A stretch of DNA of 64,000 nt from Jiangella sp. DSM 45060 (GTDB lineage: Bacteria > Actinomycetota > Actinomycetes > Jiangellales > Jiangellaceae): contig NZ_LT629771.1 in assembly GCF_900105175.1 (NCBI RefSeq), forward strand, positions 5,910,622 to 5,974,621. The letters are read 5' to 3'. Every line of letters begins with the position of its first letter. Within the stretch, counting starts at the first letter, position 1. Position numbers and translations under genes: made by a program. Below, one piece after another: positions 38,826-47,635 of the stretch. The notes under the pieces are model-generated. The model worked only from the letters and a program-made list of their open reading frames with translations, was not told the origin of the DNA and searched no databases.

Positions 38826-39308
38826 TCAGCCTGCAAGGACCTCGTCGAGCAGCGTCTCGGCCTTGTCCTCATTGGTGTTCTCGGCCAGGGCCAGTTCGGA
38901 GACGAGCACCTGACGGGCCTTGGCCAGCATGCGCTTCTCGCCCGCGGACAGGCCGCGGTCGCGCTCGCGCCGCCAGAGATCGCGGACGACCTCGGCGACC
39001 TTGATGACGTCGCCGGACGCCAGCTTCTCGAGATTCGCCTTGTACCGGCGCGACCAGTTGGTGGGCTCTTCGGTGTGCGGCATGCGCAGCACCTCGAAGA
39101 CGCGATCGAGCCCTTCCTGGTTGACGACGTCGCGCACGCCGACGAGGTCGACGTTGTCCGCCGGAACGCGAACGGTCAGGTCGCCTTGCGTGACCTTGAG
39201 GACGAGGTACTGGCGTTCCTCTCCTTTGATGACGCGGGACTCGATCGCCTCGATGAGCGCGGCCCCGTGATGGGGGTAGACAACCGTTTCGCCGACCTTG
39301 AAAGTCAT
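38826..39308 (-). CDS. carD: CarD-family transcriptional regulator
   Basis: 160 residues. The N-terminal Tudor-like RNA polymerase-binding domain starts [19 protein letters not shown], and the helical C-terminal domain holds [18 protein letters not shown] and [16 protein letters not shown]. CarD stabilises the open complex at rRNA and many other promoters by binding RNA polymerase beta. ATG 39308 is the family start; a TATCAT -10-like hexamer lies on the minus strand at 39335-39340 with a purine-rich leader GAAAGGGGACAGGA. It heads carD-ispD-ispF. Confidence 0.95.
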   Translation of the reverse strand: MTFKVGETVVYPHHGAALIEAIESRVIKGEERQYLVLKVTQGDLTVRVPADNVDLVGVRDVVNQEGLDRVFEVLRMPHTEEPTNWSRRYKANLEKLASGDVIKVAEVVRDLWRRERDRGLSAGEKRMLAKARQVLVSELALAENTNEDKAETLLDEVLAG

Positions 39309-39602
39309 GTGTTCCTGTCCCCTTTCCCCCACCGATGATAGCACGATTTTCACGACCCGGATAAGCGTTTGTGCTGGTCAGCGCCAGTGATGGGGGTTGA
39401 CAAAAGCCCATTCGGCGTGCTGCGGTCACTCGTCATACGCGGCCGGGAGCCGATCCGGAGTGTCCGTTTAGCCCCTTTCCAAGGTCGTCGATCTTGCCGT
39501 CCCACCAGGTAGGAGCGGGTGCCGGTGACCGGCCGCCCGGACGACGCCGGTACTGTGGTCCGCGGTCTGTCCACTGTGAGCGCGCTTTCCGAGGAGCACG
39601 TG

Positions 39603-40175
39603 GTGAAGGTTGCTGTCCGGCGTCTGGTTCTCGTCGCCGCCCCCGTCCTGATGCTGGGCGCGGCCGGCTGCAGCATCCACGAACAGACCCAGCGGTGGTA
39701 CTCGGCCGACAACGGCATCAACGCCGAGGCCGGCGACATCGGCCTGCGCAACGTCCAGGTCGTCTCCGACGGCGACGGCACGGCCACCGTCATCGCCACC
39801 CTCACCAACCGCGGCGACAGCGACGACGAGCTGGCCGAGGTCCTCATCGGCGACGTCCCCGCCGACATCGCCGACGGCCCGCTCGAGCTCCCGGTCAGCG
39901 GCGTCGCCGACCTCGGCCCCGACGCCGACCGCGTCGACGGCTTCGACGTCGAGGCCGTCCCCGGCTACACCGTCTCGGTCGAGTTCCGCTTCGAGAACGC
40001 GCCGCGCACCACCGTCCAGGCGCTGGTCCGCCCCGCCGAGGGCACCTACGCCGAGGCGCTGCCGGCCGTGCCGACGCCCCAAGTGGAAGAGCCGGCGGAA
40101 GAGCCGACGGGCGGGCCCACGGAGACGCCGGGCGACCTGCCGACGGAAGAGCCCACCGGCACCGCGACGCCGTAA
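39603..40175 (+). CDS. Putative lipoprotein with acidic/Thr-rich tail
   Basis: 190 residues. Signal peptide VKVAVRRLVLVAAPVLMLGAAGC has a lipobox LGAAGC with the acylated Cys at residue 23. The mature part has one Ig-like beta-sandwich (LRNVQVVSDGDGTATVIATLTNRGDSDDEL, in part), similar to copper chaperone PCu(A)C-neighbour proteins described only as hypothetical. It ends in a Pro/Thr/Glu-rich tail. GTG 39603 is chosen since GAGGAG lies 6 bases upstream. Function unknown; it is anchored on the outer face of the membrane. Confidence 0.75.
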   Translation: MKVAVRRLVLVAAPVLMLGAAGCSIHEQTQRWYSADNGINAEAGDIGLRNVQVVSDGDGTATVIATLTNRGDSDDELAEVLIGDVPADIADGPLELPVSGVADLGPDADRVDGFDVEAVPGYTVSVEFRFENAPRTTVQALVRPAEGTYAEALPAVPTPQVEEPAEEPTGGPTETPGDLPTEEPTGTATP

Positions 40176-40218
40176 GGGCGCCGTCACACCGGGCGCCGGT
40201 TCCGCGCACCGGTTTATG

Positions 40219-40248
40219 CAACGGATCGCTTGCACAAGCGATCCGTTG
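40219..40248. promoter_or_regulatory. ArsR-type operator: perfect 14-bp-arm palindrome
   Basis: CAACGGATCGCTTG (40219-40232), spacer CA, then its exact complement CAAGCGATCCGTTG (40235-40248). It ends 17 bases before the ArsR gene start and so probably covers the promoter, giving autorepression of the three-gene operon. Confidence 0.8.
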
Positions 40249-40265
40249 AACCTAGGCTCGGCGGC

Positions 40266-40601
40266 ATGTCTACCGCCATCGACGACGACCTCGACGCCGC
40301 CTTCGCCGCCCTCGGCGACCCCACCCGCCGGGCCATCGTCGCCCGGCTGGCCCGCGGCGAGGCGACGGTCACCGAGCTGGCCGAGCCGTTCGACCTCACC
40401 CACCAGGCCGTCTCCCGCCACGTCGGCATCCTGCGGCGCTGCGGACTGATCCAGCAGCGGGTCGACGGGCAGCGGCGGCCGTGCACGCTGCAGGCCGAGC
40501 GGCTGCAGGAGCTGGCCGGCTGGATCGCCGAGCAGCAGCGCGAGTGGGCGTCGCGGCTCGACCGGCTCGAGGACCACCTGGCCCGGGTGCGGCAACCGTG
40601 A
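40266..40601 (+). CDS. ArsR-family winged-helix regulator
   Basis: 111 residues. The wHTH reads FAALGDPTRRAIVARLARGEATVTELAEPFDLTHQAVSRHVGILRRCGLI (in part), the form found next to AHSA1-type proteins; no metal-binding Cys pairs typical of arsenic sensors are seen. It should repress its own operon through the 14-bp-arm palindrome just upstream. The stop overlaps the next start by four bases (GTGA). Confidence 0.92.
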   Translation: MSTAIDDDLDAAFAALGDPTRRAIVARLARGEATVTELAEPFDLTHQAVSRHVGILRRCGLIQQRVDGQRRPCTLQAERLQELAGWIAEQQREWASRLDRLEDHLARVRQP

Positions 40602-41050
40602 CGACGCATGCCCGCCTCGACGGCGACCAGCTGATCGCCACCCGCCACCTCGACGCCGAACCGGCGCTGGTGTGGGCCGCGTTCACCACGCCGGAGCACC
40701 TGGCCGCGTTCTGGGGCGGCGACCACGCCACCGTCCCGCCCGGATCGGTCACCGTCGACCTGCGCGCCGGCGGCTGGTTCGAGCTGGAGACCCGCGGCCC
40801 CGACGGCTCCGGCCGCCGGCTGCGGTTCCGCTACGACGTCGTCGAGCCGCCGCAGCTGCTGGTGCTGACCGAGCCGCACAGCGGCATCACGACCGAGATC
40901 CGTCTCACGCCGTCCGGCGCCGGCACCACCGTCGTCGTGCACCAGCGGCGGCTGCCACCGGAGCTGCGCACCGAGCAGGCCCGCGCCGGGCTGGCCGGCA
41001 TCCTCGACCGCCTCGCCACCGTCCTGACCCACCCAGGGAGCACCCGATGA
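40598..41050 (+). CDS. SRPBCC/AHSA1-family protein
   Basis: 150 residues of the START-like helix-grip fold: ATRHLDAEPALVWAAFTTPEHLAAFWGG at the start and GGWFELETRGPDGSGRRLRFRYDVVEPPQLL (in part) in the middle. These proteins bind hydrophobic ligands; the ArsR-AHSA1 pairing is widespread but its physiological substrate is mostly unknown. GTG start overlaps arsR, and its stop overlaps the next gene (ATGA). Confidence 0.9.
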   Translation: MTTHARLDGDQLIATRHLDAEPALVWAAFTTPEHLAAFWGGDHATVPPGSVTVDLRAGGWFELETRGPDGSGRRLRFRYDVVEPPQLLVLTEPHSGITTEIRLTPSGAGTTVVVHQRRLPPELRTEQARAGLAGILDRLATVLTHPGSTR

Positions 41051-41397
41051 CCACCCGAGAGCAGCTCGTCCACCGCTACATGGACGGCTTCCGCCGCAGC
41101 GACCACGTGTCGATCCTCGCCTGCCTCACCGACGACGTCGTCTGGCACGTGCACGGCTGGCGCACCACGCACGGCAAGGCGGAGTTCGACGACGAGATCG
41201 AGAACCCGGCGTTCGAGGGCAGCCCCACGCTGACCGTCGAGCGGACGGTCGACGCCGGCGACGTCGTGGTCGTGACCGGCACCGGCACCGGACGGCACCG
41301 CGAGCACGGCCCGTTCCGGTTCGTCTACAGCGATCTCTTCACGTTCCGCGACGACCTGATCGCCCAGGTCGACTCCTACGTCGTGCCCGTGAACTAG
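41047..41397 (+). CDS. SnoaL-like (NTF2-fold) protein
   Basis: 116 residues with the cone-shaped NTF2 fold: LVHRYMDGFRRSDHVSILACLTDDVVWHVHGW, GKAEFDDEI and FRFVYSDLFTFRDDLIAQVDSYVVPV. Members include small isomerases, cyclases and hydrolases. Last gene of the arsR operon, translationally coupled to the AHSA1 gene. Its TAG stop overlaps that of regX3 on the other strand through the palindrome CTAG. Confidence 0.82.
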   Translation: MTTREQLVHRYMDGFRRSDHVSILACLTDDVVWHVHGWRTTHGKAEFDDEIENPAFEGSPTLTVERTVDAGDVVVVTGTGTGRHREHGPFRFVYSDLFTFRDDLIAQVDSYVVPVN

Positions 41398-42074
41398 GCC
41401 TCGAGCTTGTAGCCGAGGCCGCGCACCGTCAGCAGGTAGGTCGGCGCCGCCGGGTCGGGCTCGATCTTCGCCCGCAGCCGCTTCACGTGCACGTCCAGCG
41501 TCTTGGTGTCGCCCACGTAGTCGGCGCCCCAGATGCGGTCGATCAGCTGGGCCCGGGTGAGCACCCGCCCGGCGTTGCGCAGCAGCAGCTCGAGCAGTTC
41601 GAACTCCTTCAGCGGCAGCCGGACGGAGCTGCCGTTGACGGTGACGACGTGGCGGTCGACGTCCATGCGAACCGGGCCGGCGCCCAGGATCGCCTGGCTG
41701 GCCTCGGTGGGCTCGGTGCCGCGGCGCAGCACCGCCCGGATGCGCGCGACCAGCTCGCGCGAGGAGAACGGCTTGGTGACGTAGTCGTCGGCGCCCAGCT
41801 CGAGGCCGACGACCTTGTCGACCTCGGAGTCCTTGGCGGTCAGCATGATGACCGGGACGTTCGAGCGCTGCCGCAGCTGGCGGCACACCTCGGTCCCGGA
41901 CAGGCCCGGCAGCATGAGGTCGAGCAGGACCAGGTCGGCCCCGCCCCGGTCGAACTCGTCGAGGGCGTCGTCGCCGGTCACGGAGACGGCGACCTCGAAC
42001 CCCTCCTTCCGGAGCATGTACGACAGGGCGTCGCTGAACGAATCCTCATCCTCGACGACGAGCACGCGGGTCAC
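41394..42074 (-). CDS. regX3: Response regulator RegX3/PhoP-type
   Basis: 226 residues. Receiver domain with acidic pocket E8/D9 and phosphoacceptor Asp52 (LVLLDLMLPG), TAKDSEVDKVVGLELGADDYVTKPFS with Lys, and an OmpR-like winged helix ending LTVRGLGYKLEA. It controls phosphate-starvation genes. It is downstream of senX3 with a 4-base overlap. In Streptomyces the equivalent is called phoP. Confidence 0.93.
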   Translation of the reverse strand: MTRVLVVEDEDSFSDALSYMLRKEGFEVAVSVTGDDALDEFDRGGADLVLLDLMLPGLSGTEVCRQLRQRSNVPVIMLTAKDSEVDKVVGLELGADDYVTKPFSSRELVARIRAVLRRGTEPTEASQAILGAGPVRMDVDRHVVTVNGSSVRLPLKEFELLELLLRNAGRVLTRAQLIDRIWGADYVGDTKTLDVHVKRLRAKIEPDPAAPTYLLTVRGLGYKLEA

Positions 42075-43252
42075 GGCGTCTCCTTACCAACTGGCGTCTC
42101 GAACGCGGACGGTTGCCCGGTTCGGTGCGGGTGCAGCGGCAGTCGCAGGGTGAAGGTGGACCCTGCTCCCTGCACGCTCCACACGCCTACCTCGCCGCCG
42201 TGGCTGGCGGCGATGTGCTTGACGATGGACAGTCCCAGGCCGGTGCCCCCGGTGGCTCTGGAACGGGCCGGATCGACGCGATAGAACCGCTCGAAGATGC
42301 GGTCCAGCTCGCTCTCGGCGATGCCGAACCCCTGGTCGGTGACGCTGACCTCGACGAGGTCGTCGCGGCGGCGGACACCGACCGCGACCCGGGTGTTGGG
42401 CGGGCTGTAGTTCACCGCGTTCTCGACCAGGTTGCCCAGCGCGATGACCAGCTGCTCGACGTTGCCCAGCACCTGCAGCCCCGGCGTGCCGCCGGAGGTG
42501 AGCCGGATCTTGTTCTTCTCGGCCTCGACCCGGCTCCGGTCGAGGGCCGCCTCGACGACGCTGTCGACGTCGACCGACTGGGGCGACGCGACGGGGTCGT
42601 CGTACTGCAGCCGGGAGAGGTCGATGATCTCCTGCACCAGCCGGGTGAGCCGGGCGCCCTCACGCTGCATGCGCTCGGCGAAGCGCTGCACGGCCTCGGG
42701 GTCGTCCTTGGCGTCCTCGACCGCCTCGGCGAGCAGCAGCAGCGCGCCGACGGGCGTCTTCAGCTCGTGCGACACGTTGGCGACGAAGTCGCGGCGGACC
42801 TCGTCGACCCGGATCTCGTGGGTGCGGTCCTCGACCAGCGCCAGCAGGAGCTTGCTGTTGAGCGGCGCGACGCGCGCCGACACGTACAGCGTCTGGGTGG
42901 TGTCGCGCGAGCGCGGGATCTCCAGCTGCACCTCGCGGATCTGGCCGTCGCGGCGGACCCGCTCGGTCAGCTCGACCAGCTCGGGCACGGCCACGCGATC
43001 GTGGCGGACCAGCCCGAACGCGTACGCCGACGGGCTGGCCTTCACGACGTCGAGCGCGCTGTCGAGAACGATGGCGCTGGAGCGCAGCACCGACAGCACC
43101 TCGTCGACGCCCTCGGGGACGCGGGAGGTACGCGGCGGCTCAGGCGGGTGCTGCGCACGCTCGCTGGCCTTGAACGCCAAACCCGCCGCGAGGCCGACCG
43201 CTGCGCCGACACACGCGGCCAGCGCTCCGGCTGTCACGGCATCCACATCCAC
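42071..43252 (-). CDS. senX3: Sensor histidine kinase SenX3/PhoR-type
   Basis: 393 residues. One N-terminal membrane helix (GALAACVGAAVGLAAGLAFKA), a PAS-like linker, dimerisation domain with phosphorylated His162 (FVANVSHELKTPVG) and ATPase motifs NLVENAVNYSPP (N box), VTDQGFGIAESELDRIFERFYRVD and GGTGLGLSIVKHIAASHGG. It signals phosphate limitation together with PhoU and the Pst importer. Divergent from phoU across PHO-box-like repeats. Confidence 0.93.
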   Translation of the reverse strand: MDVDAVTAGALAACVGAAVGLAAGLAFKASERAQHPPEPPRTSRVPEGVDEVLSVLRSSAIVLDSALDVVKASPSAYAFGLVRHDRVAVPELVELTERVRRDGQIREVQLEIPRSRDTTQTLYVSARVAPLNSKLLLALVEDRTHEIRVDEVRRDFVANVSHELKTPVGALLLLAEAVEDAKDDPEAVQRFAERMQREGARLTRLVQEIIDLSRLQYDDPVASPQSVDVDSVVEAALDRSRVEAEKNKIRLTSGGTPGLQVLGNVEQLVIALGNLVENAVNYSPPNTRVAVGVRRRDDLVEVSVTDQGFGIAESELDRIFERFYRVDPARSRATGGTGLGLSIVKHIAASHGGEVGVWSVQGAGSTFTLRLPLHPHRTGQPSAFETPVGKETP

Positions 43253-43274
43253 CGATGGTATGTGCCACAGCGGA

Positions 43275-43349
43275 GTTCATCTCCACTTCAAGACACTTCA
43301 CGCCGCAGTTTCGGTCCCTTGTTCACCGAGACTTCGCGGCCCATTCACC
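43275..43349. promoter_or_regulatory. PHO-box-like direct repeats between senX3 and phoU
   Basis: GTTCACC (43321-43327), CTTCGCG (43332-43338) and ATTCACC (43343-43349) are spaced exactly 11 bases apart, the GTTCACC-N4 pattern bound by actinobacterial PhoP/RegX3. A weaker array (GTTCATC at 43275, CTTCAAG at 43286, CTTCACG at 43296) precedes it. Together they point to autoregulation of the divergon. Confidence 0.7.
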
Positions 43350-43417
43350 TGGCCGCCCTGGGCGTCCACCTCGTGCACCTAGGCTGATCAGACAGGAGCA
43401 ACCTGCCTACCCACAGG

Positions 43418-44104
43418 ATGACAGGGATGACGAAGCCAATGCGCGAGGCGTACCACGAGCAGCTCGACGAGGTCAACGGCCGGCTGATCGGGATGATCCG
43501 CAAGACCGGTGAGCTCATGGGGCTGGCCACCAAGGCGCTGCTCGAGGCCGACCTCGACGCCGCCGAGCAGGCCATGGCGTCCGATTCCAGCATCAACCGC
43601 GACCAGCTCGAGATCGACGAACAGGTCCTGGAGCTGATGGCCACCCAGGGCCCGGTCGCGTCCGAGCTGCGCATCGTCACGTCCGCCCTGCGCAGCACGT
43701 CCGACGCCGAGCGCATGGGCGACCTCGCCGTCCACGTCGCCAAGGTCGCGCGCATGCGCTACCCCGACCACGCCGTGCCCGAGGAGCTGCGGGCCACCTT
43801 CGCCGCCATGGGCAAGGCCGCCTGCGAGATGTCGACCAAGGCCACCGAGGTGCTGCGCACCCGCGACCTCGACGCCGCCGCGGAGCTGGCGCAGGACGAC
43901 AACGAGATGGACCATCTGCACCGCTCGCTGTTCCACGAGATCCTCGACGACGACTGGAACCGCGGCGTCGAGGCGGCCATCGACATCGCGCTGCTGGGCC
44001 GCTACTACGAGCGCTTCGCCGACCACGCCGTGCACATCGCCACGAACGTCCGCTACCTCGTCACCGGCGAGATCGAGTGGGCCGACAGCGGCGCCGGCCA
44101 CTGA
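43418..44104 (+). CDS. phoU: Phosphate signalling protein PhoU
   Basis: 228 residues, all alpha-helical, with two PhoU repeats: MREAYHEQLDEVNGRLIGMIRKTGELMGLA and the second at about residue 115. The metal-site patterns DLAVHVAKVARMRYP and RFADHAVHIATNVRYLVTGE are conserved. It links Pst transporter activity to SenX3. Start may be ATG 43418, 43427 or 43439; the family pattern MREAYHEQL favours the last, the listed one is the longest. Confidence 0.94.
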   Translation: MTGMTKPMREAYHEQLDEVNGRLIGMIRKTGELMGLATKALLEADLDAAEQAMASDSSINRDQLEIDEQVLELMATQGPVASELRIVTSALRSTSDAERMGDLAVHVAKVARMRYPDHAVPEELRATFAAMGKAACEMSTKATEVLRTRDLDAAAELAQDDNEMDHLHRSLFHEILDDDWNRGVEAAIDIALLGRYYERFADHAVHIATNVRYLVTGEIEWADSGAGH

Positions 44105-44114
44105 CCTCCGGCGT

Positions 44115-44792
44115 CTAGGAGGTCAGGGCGTCGCGGAGCCACTGCTCGACCCCGGCGACGTGGACGGTGGCCCAGGAGCGGGCGACGTCGGGTTGGCGCG
44201 ACCGGATGGCCTGGACGATGGCCCGGTGCTCGGCGAGCGTGCGGGCCACCGCGTCCTCCTGGGTCAGGCCACGCCAGACCCGGGCCCGGTGGGTGGGCCC
44301 GGACAGGCTCTCGACCAGCGAGCACAGCACCGGGTTGCCGGAGCCCTCGGCGATCAGCCGGTGGAACTCCAGATCGCTCGCGACCAGCTCCTCGACGCCG
44401 GTGGCGGGGTCGAGCGGCGCCATGATCTCGTCGAGCTTCGCGATGGCGTCGTCGCTCATGCGCACCGCCGCCATGGCCGCGGCGGCCGGCTCGATGACGC
44501 GGCGCACCTCGAGGAAGTGCAGCACGGTGTCGTCGCGGTGGAAGTCGACGACGAACGCCATGGCGTCGAGCAGCAGGTGGGGCGACAGGCTCGTGACGTA
44601 GGTGCCGTCGCCCTGCCGCACGTCGAGCACGTGGATCAGCGACAGCGCGCGCACCGCCTCGCGCAGCGAACTGCGCGACAGGCCGAGCCGCTCGGCGAGG
44701 TCGGCTTCGCGCGGCAGCCGGTCACCGGGGCTCAGCTCCCCGCTGACGATCATCTGCTTGATCTTCTCGATGGCGACGTCTGTCACTGCCAT
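44115..44792 (-). CDS. GntR-family regulator, FadR/FCD subfamily
   Basis: 225 residues. wHTH RLPREADLAERLGLSRSSLREAVRALSLIHVLDVRQGDGTYV (in part, about 22-66), then the FCD helical ligand domain with metal-type residues in LEFHRLIAEGSGNPVL and AEHRAIVQAIRSRQPDVA. FCD proteins respond to organic acids such as sugar acids, lactate or acyl-CoA. No target gene adjoins (phoU and gpmA are its neighbours). Its promoter has a TATAGT -10 overlapped by TGGTCGGACTA, nearly identical to the palindrome in the fucose divergon, so it may control both. Confidence 0.92.
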   Translation of the reverse strand: MAVTDVAIEKIKQMIVSGELSPGDRLPREADLAERLGLSRSSLREAVRALSLIHVLDVRQGDGTYVTSLSPHLLLDAMAFVVDFHRDDTVLHFLEVRRVIEPAAAAMAAVRMSDDAIAKLDEIMAPLDPATGVEELVASDLEFHRLIAEGSGNPVLCSLVESLSGPTHRARVWRGLTQEDAVARTLAEHRAIVQAIRSRQPDVARSWATVHVAGVEQWLRDALTS

Positions 44793-44816
44793 GCCGACAC
44801 GTTCCCCCTTGACACC

Positions 44817-44829
44817 TGGTCGGACTATA
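44817..44829 (-). promoter_or_regulatory. Autoregulated promoter of the FCD regulator
   Basis: On the minus strand TATAGT (44829-44824) is a good -10 hexamer. The operator-like TGGTCGGACTA (44817-44827) overlaps it, differing at two positions from the core of the palindrome at 32733-32743. Confidence 0.55.
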
Positions 44830-44892
44830 CGCGGCAGAAGGGCGCCACCAGGACCTGCCTGGTGACGCCCTTCGGACGGGTGGGTGACGGGG

Positions 44893-45639
44893 TCAGCGGC
44901 CCTGGTTCTTGACCGCCTCGATGGCCGCCGCGGCGGCGTCGGGGTCGAGGTACTCGCCGCCCGCGGTGACCGGGCGCAACGACTCGTCCAGGTCGTACAC
45001 CAGCGGCACGCCGGTGGGGATGTTCAGCCCGGCGATGGCGTCGTCGGAGATGCCGTCGAGGTGCTTGACCAGCGCGCGCAGCGAGTTGCCGTGCGCGACG
45101 ACGGCGACCGTCTGGCCGCGGCGGAGGTCGGGCACGATGGCGTCGTACCAGTACGGCAGGAACCGCTCGAGCACGTCCTTCAGGCACTCGGTGGCCGGCA
45201 GCAGCTCGGGCGGGAGGTCGGCGTAGCGCGGCTCACCGGTCTGCGCGAACTCGTCGCCCGGGTCGATGGCCGGCGGCGGGGTGTCGTAGGAGCGCCGCCA
45301 GAGCATGAACTGCTCCTCGCCGAACTCGGCCAGCGTCTGCTTCTTGTCCTTGCCCTGCAGCGCGCCGTAGTGGCGCTCGTTCAGTCGCCAGTGCCGGCGC
45401 ACCGGGATCCAGTGCCGGTCGGCGACGTCGAGGGTGATGTTGGCGGTGCGGATGGCCCTGCGCAGCACGCTGGTGTGCAGGACGTCGGGCAGGACGTCGC
45501 GCGCCTTCAGCAGCTCGCCGCCGCGCCGGGCCTCGGCCTCGCCCTTCGCGGTGAGGTCGACGTCGACCCAGCCGGTGAACAGGTTCTTCGCGTTCCACTC
45601 GCTCTCGCCGTGACGGAGCAGCACCAGGCGATACGTCAT
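44893..45639 (-). CDS. gpmA: 2,3-bisphosphoglycerate-dependent phosphoglycerate mutase
   Basis: 248 residues. The RHG motif [20 protein letters not shown] (in part) places the phosphorylated His at residue 10; [17 protein letters not shown] and [19 protein letters not shown] are typical of cofactor-dependent enzymes. It interconverts 3- and 2-phosphoglycerate in glycolysis. Same strand as the YbjN and mshA genes, an order shared with Mycobacterium and Streptomyces. Confidence 0.95.
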   Translation of the reverse strand: MTYRLVLLRHGESEWNAKNLFTGWVDVDLTAKGEAEARRGGELLKARDVLPDVLHTSVLRRAIRTANITLDVADRHWIPVRRHWRLNERHYGALQGKDKKQTLAEFGEEQFMLWRRSYDTPPPAIDPGDEFAQTGEPRYADLPPELLPATECLKDVLERFLPYWYDAIVPDLRRGQTVAVVAHGNSLRALVKHLDGISDDAIAGLNIPTGVPLVYDLDESLRPVTAGGEYLDPDAAAAAIEAVKNQGR

Positions 45640-45649
45640 GGGCGTCAGC

Positions 45650-46144
45650 TTACGGGGCGGGCCTGAGGTGCTCGAACGCGGCCAGGTTGCGCGTTGACTC
45701 GCCGCGCGCCAGCCGCCACTCCCATTCGCGCCGGATGGACGACGCGAAGCCCAGCTCGAGGATGGTGTTGAAGGAGGAGTCGGCGGTGCCGAGCACGATG
45801 CCGAGCAGGCGGTCGACCTCGTCGGCGGTGACGGCGTGCAGCGGCAGCCGGCCGACGAGGTACACGTCGCCGGCGTGGTCGACGGCGAACGCGATGCCGG
45901 ACAGCCGAGCGTTGCGCTCGAGCAGCCAGCGGTAGACGCCCTCGTGGTTCTCGTCGGGCCTGCGGGCGACGAACGCGTTGACGACCAGGCTGTGGTCGCG
46001 GACGGCGAGACTGCAGGACGTCTTCAGCTTGCGCTCGCCGGGCAGTTCGACGGCGAACTCGCCGGGCGCGGGCTCGTCCCACGGCTGCCCGGAGTCGCGC
46101 AGATAGGCGCGGACGACCGCGGCGGGACCGTCGTCGGTCGTCAT
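45650..46144 (-). CDS. YbjN-domain protein (type III secretion chaperone-like fold)
   Basis: 164 residues. [49 protein letters not shown] (in part) and [30 protein letters not shown] (in part) match the YbjN family that stands between mshA and gpm in many actinobacteria. Role unknown, perhaps a chaperone. ATG 46144 overlaps the mshA stop by four bases. Confidence 0.85.
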   Translation of the reverse strand: MTTDDGPAAVVRAYLRDSGQPWDEPAPGEFAVELPGERKLKTSCSLAVRDHSLVVNAFVARRPDENHEGVYRWLLERNARLSGIAFAVDHAGDVYLVGRLPLHAVTADEVDRLLGIVLGTADSSFNTILELGFASSIRREWEWRLARGESTRNLAAFEHLRPAP

Positions 46145-47409
46145 GCCGTCATCACCTGCCGGTGCCGCATCGCTCGGGCGTAGACGTCGAGCATACGGGC
46201 CGCGGTGGCGTCCCAGCCGAACTCCGCCGCGTGTGCGACGGCGCCGATGCTCATCCGGCGCAGGCGGTCCGGGTCGCCGATCAGCCCGGCGAACGCGTCG
46301 GCCCAGTCGGCCGGGTCGTGGCCGTCGACCAGCAGCCCGGACACGTCGTGGGCGACGGCGGTGCGCAGCCCGCCCACCGCGGCCGCGACGACCGGCGTGC
46401 CGCAGGCCTGCGCCTCCAGCGCGACCAGCCCGAACGACTCGCTGTAGGACGGGACCGCGGTGACGTCGGCGGCGCGATACCAGTCCGCCAGCTCGCGCTG
46501 ACCGACCGGCGGCTCGAACCGCACCACGTCGGCGACGTCGAGCCGGTCGGCCAGCCGGGTCAGCGCGTGCGGCTCGGCGAAGCCGGACCCGGACGGCCCG
46601 CCCACCACGGCGACGACCAGCCGGTCGCGCAGCGCCGGGTCGCGCGCCACGAGCAGCGACGCGGCCCGCACCAGCACGTCGGGCGCCTTGAGTGGCTGGA
46701 TCCGTCCGGCGAACAGCAGCACGACGGCGTCGGCGGGCAGCCCCAGCCGGGCCCGGGCGGCGGCCGCCGGGCCGGGCGCGAACACGTCGAGGTCGACGCC
46801 CGGCGGGACGGTCGCCACCCGGGCGGGGTCGGCGCCGTACAGCTCGACCAGCTGGGCGACCTCGTCGTCGGTGCTGGCCACCAGCAGGTCGGCGGCCGCG
46901 ACGACCTGCTCCTCGCCCAGCTCCCGCTCACGCGGCTCCGGCCGCTCGCCCTCGGCCAGCGACAGGTTCTTCACCTTGGACATGGTGTGCATCGAGTGCA
47001 CCAGCGGGACGCCCCAGCGGCTGGTGGCCAGCCAGCCGACGTGGCCGGACAGCCAGTAGTGCGAGTGGACGAGGTCGTACCAGCCGGGCGGGCGCCGCGC
47101 CTCGGCCCGCAGCACGCCGGACGTGAACGCGCACAGCTGGGCGGGCACCTCGGCGATCGGCAGCAGCTCGTACGGCCCGGCCGCGACGTGACGCACCAGC
47201 ACGCCCGGCTCGGTCTCGACCACCGGCGGCTGGCCGGACGACGTGGCCCGGGTGAAGACCTCGACCTCGACGCCGAGCGCCGCCAGCCGGCGGGCCAGCT
47301 CGACGACGTACACGTTCATGCCGCCGGCGTTGCCGCCGCCGGGCTGGTCGAGCGGTGAGGTGTGGACGCTCAGCATCATCACCCTGCGCGGTGCGCCCGT
47401 GCCCGACAT
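46141..47409 (-). CDS. mshA: D-inositol-3-phosphate glycosyltransferase (mycothiol synthesis)
   Basis: 422 residues, GT4 retaining glycosyltransferase with GT-B fold. N-terminal [32 protein letters not shown] binds donor and acceptor; [34 protein letters not shown] and [27 protein letters not shown] (in part) are family blocks, the last with the nucleotide-binding Glu. It joins N-acetylglucosamine to 1D-myo-inositol 3-phosphate, the first step to mycothiol. ATG 47409 (MSGTGAPRR) is chosen by length against known MshA; the frame stays open far upstream but enters the opposite gene. Confidence 0.94.
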   Translation of the reverse strand: MSGTGAPRRVMMLSVHTSPLDQPGGGNAGGMNVYVVELARRLAALGVEVEVFTRATSSGQPPVVETEPGVLVRHVAAGPYELLPIAEVPAQLCAFTSGVLRAEARRPPGWYDLVHSHYWLSGHVGWLATSRWGVPLVHSMHTMSKVKNLSLAEGERPEPRERELGEEQVVAAADLLVASTDDEVAQLVELYGADPARVATVPPGVDLDVFAPGPAAAARARLGLPADAVVLLFAGRIQPLKAPDVLVRAASLLVARDPALRDRLVVAVVGGPSGSGFAEPHALTRLADRLDVADVVRFEPPVGQRELADWYRAADVTAVPSYSESFGLVALEAQACGTPVVAAAVGGLRTAVAHDVSGLLVDGHDPADWADAFAGLIGDPDRLRRMSIGAVAHAAEFGWDATAARMLDVYARAMRHRQVMTA

Positions 47410-47635
47410 CACAATCCGTGCAACCGCCTGCGCCGGTGCCCGATTCCCTGGCACAGTGCGCTCGATTGCTGCTGTTTTGACTGGATAACCGCGAATCACC
47501 CGAGAAATCCCTGTGGCCGATACCGAGTCGTGATGGAGATTGCCGCCTCCATACGGCAACCTGGTCGCGGTTTGGTGAGTCTTCAAGGGTGGGAGCGGCG
47601 TCGAGGGGACGCCGTCAAGAGGGGGAGGAACGATC

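Noticed and set aside
39397-39402. TTGACA as a -35 box for the lipoprotein gene
   Set aside because: No -10 hexamer lies 16-19 bases downstream, and the gene starts 200 bases away.
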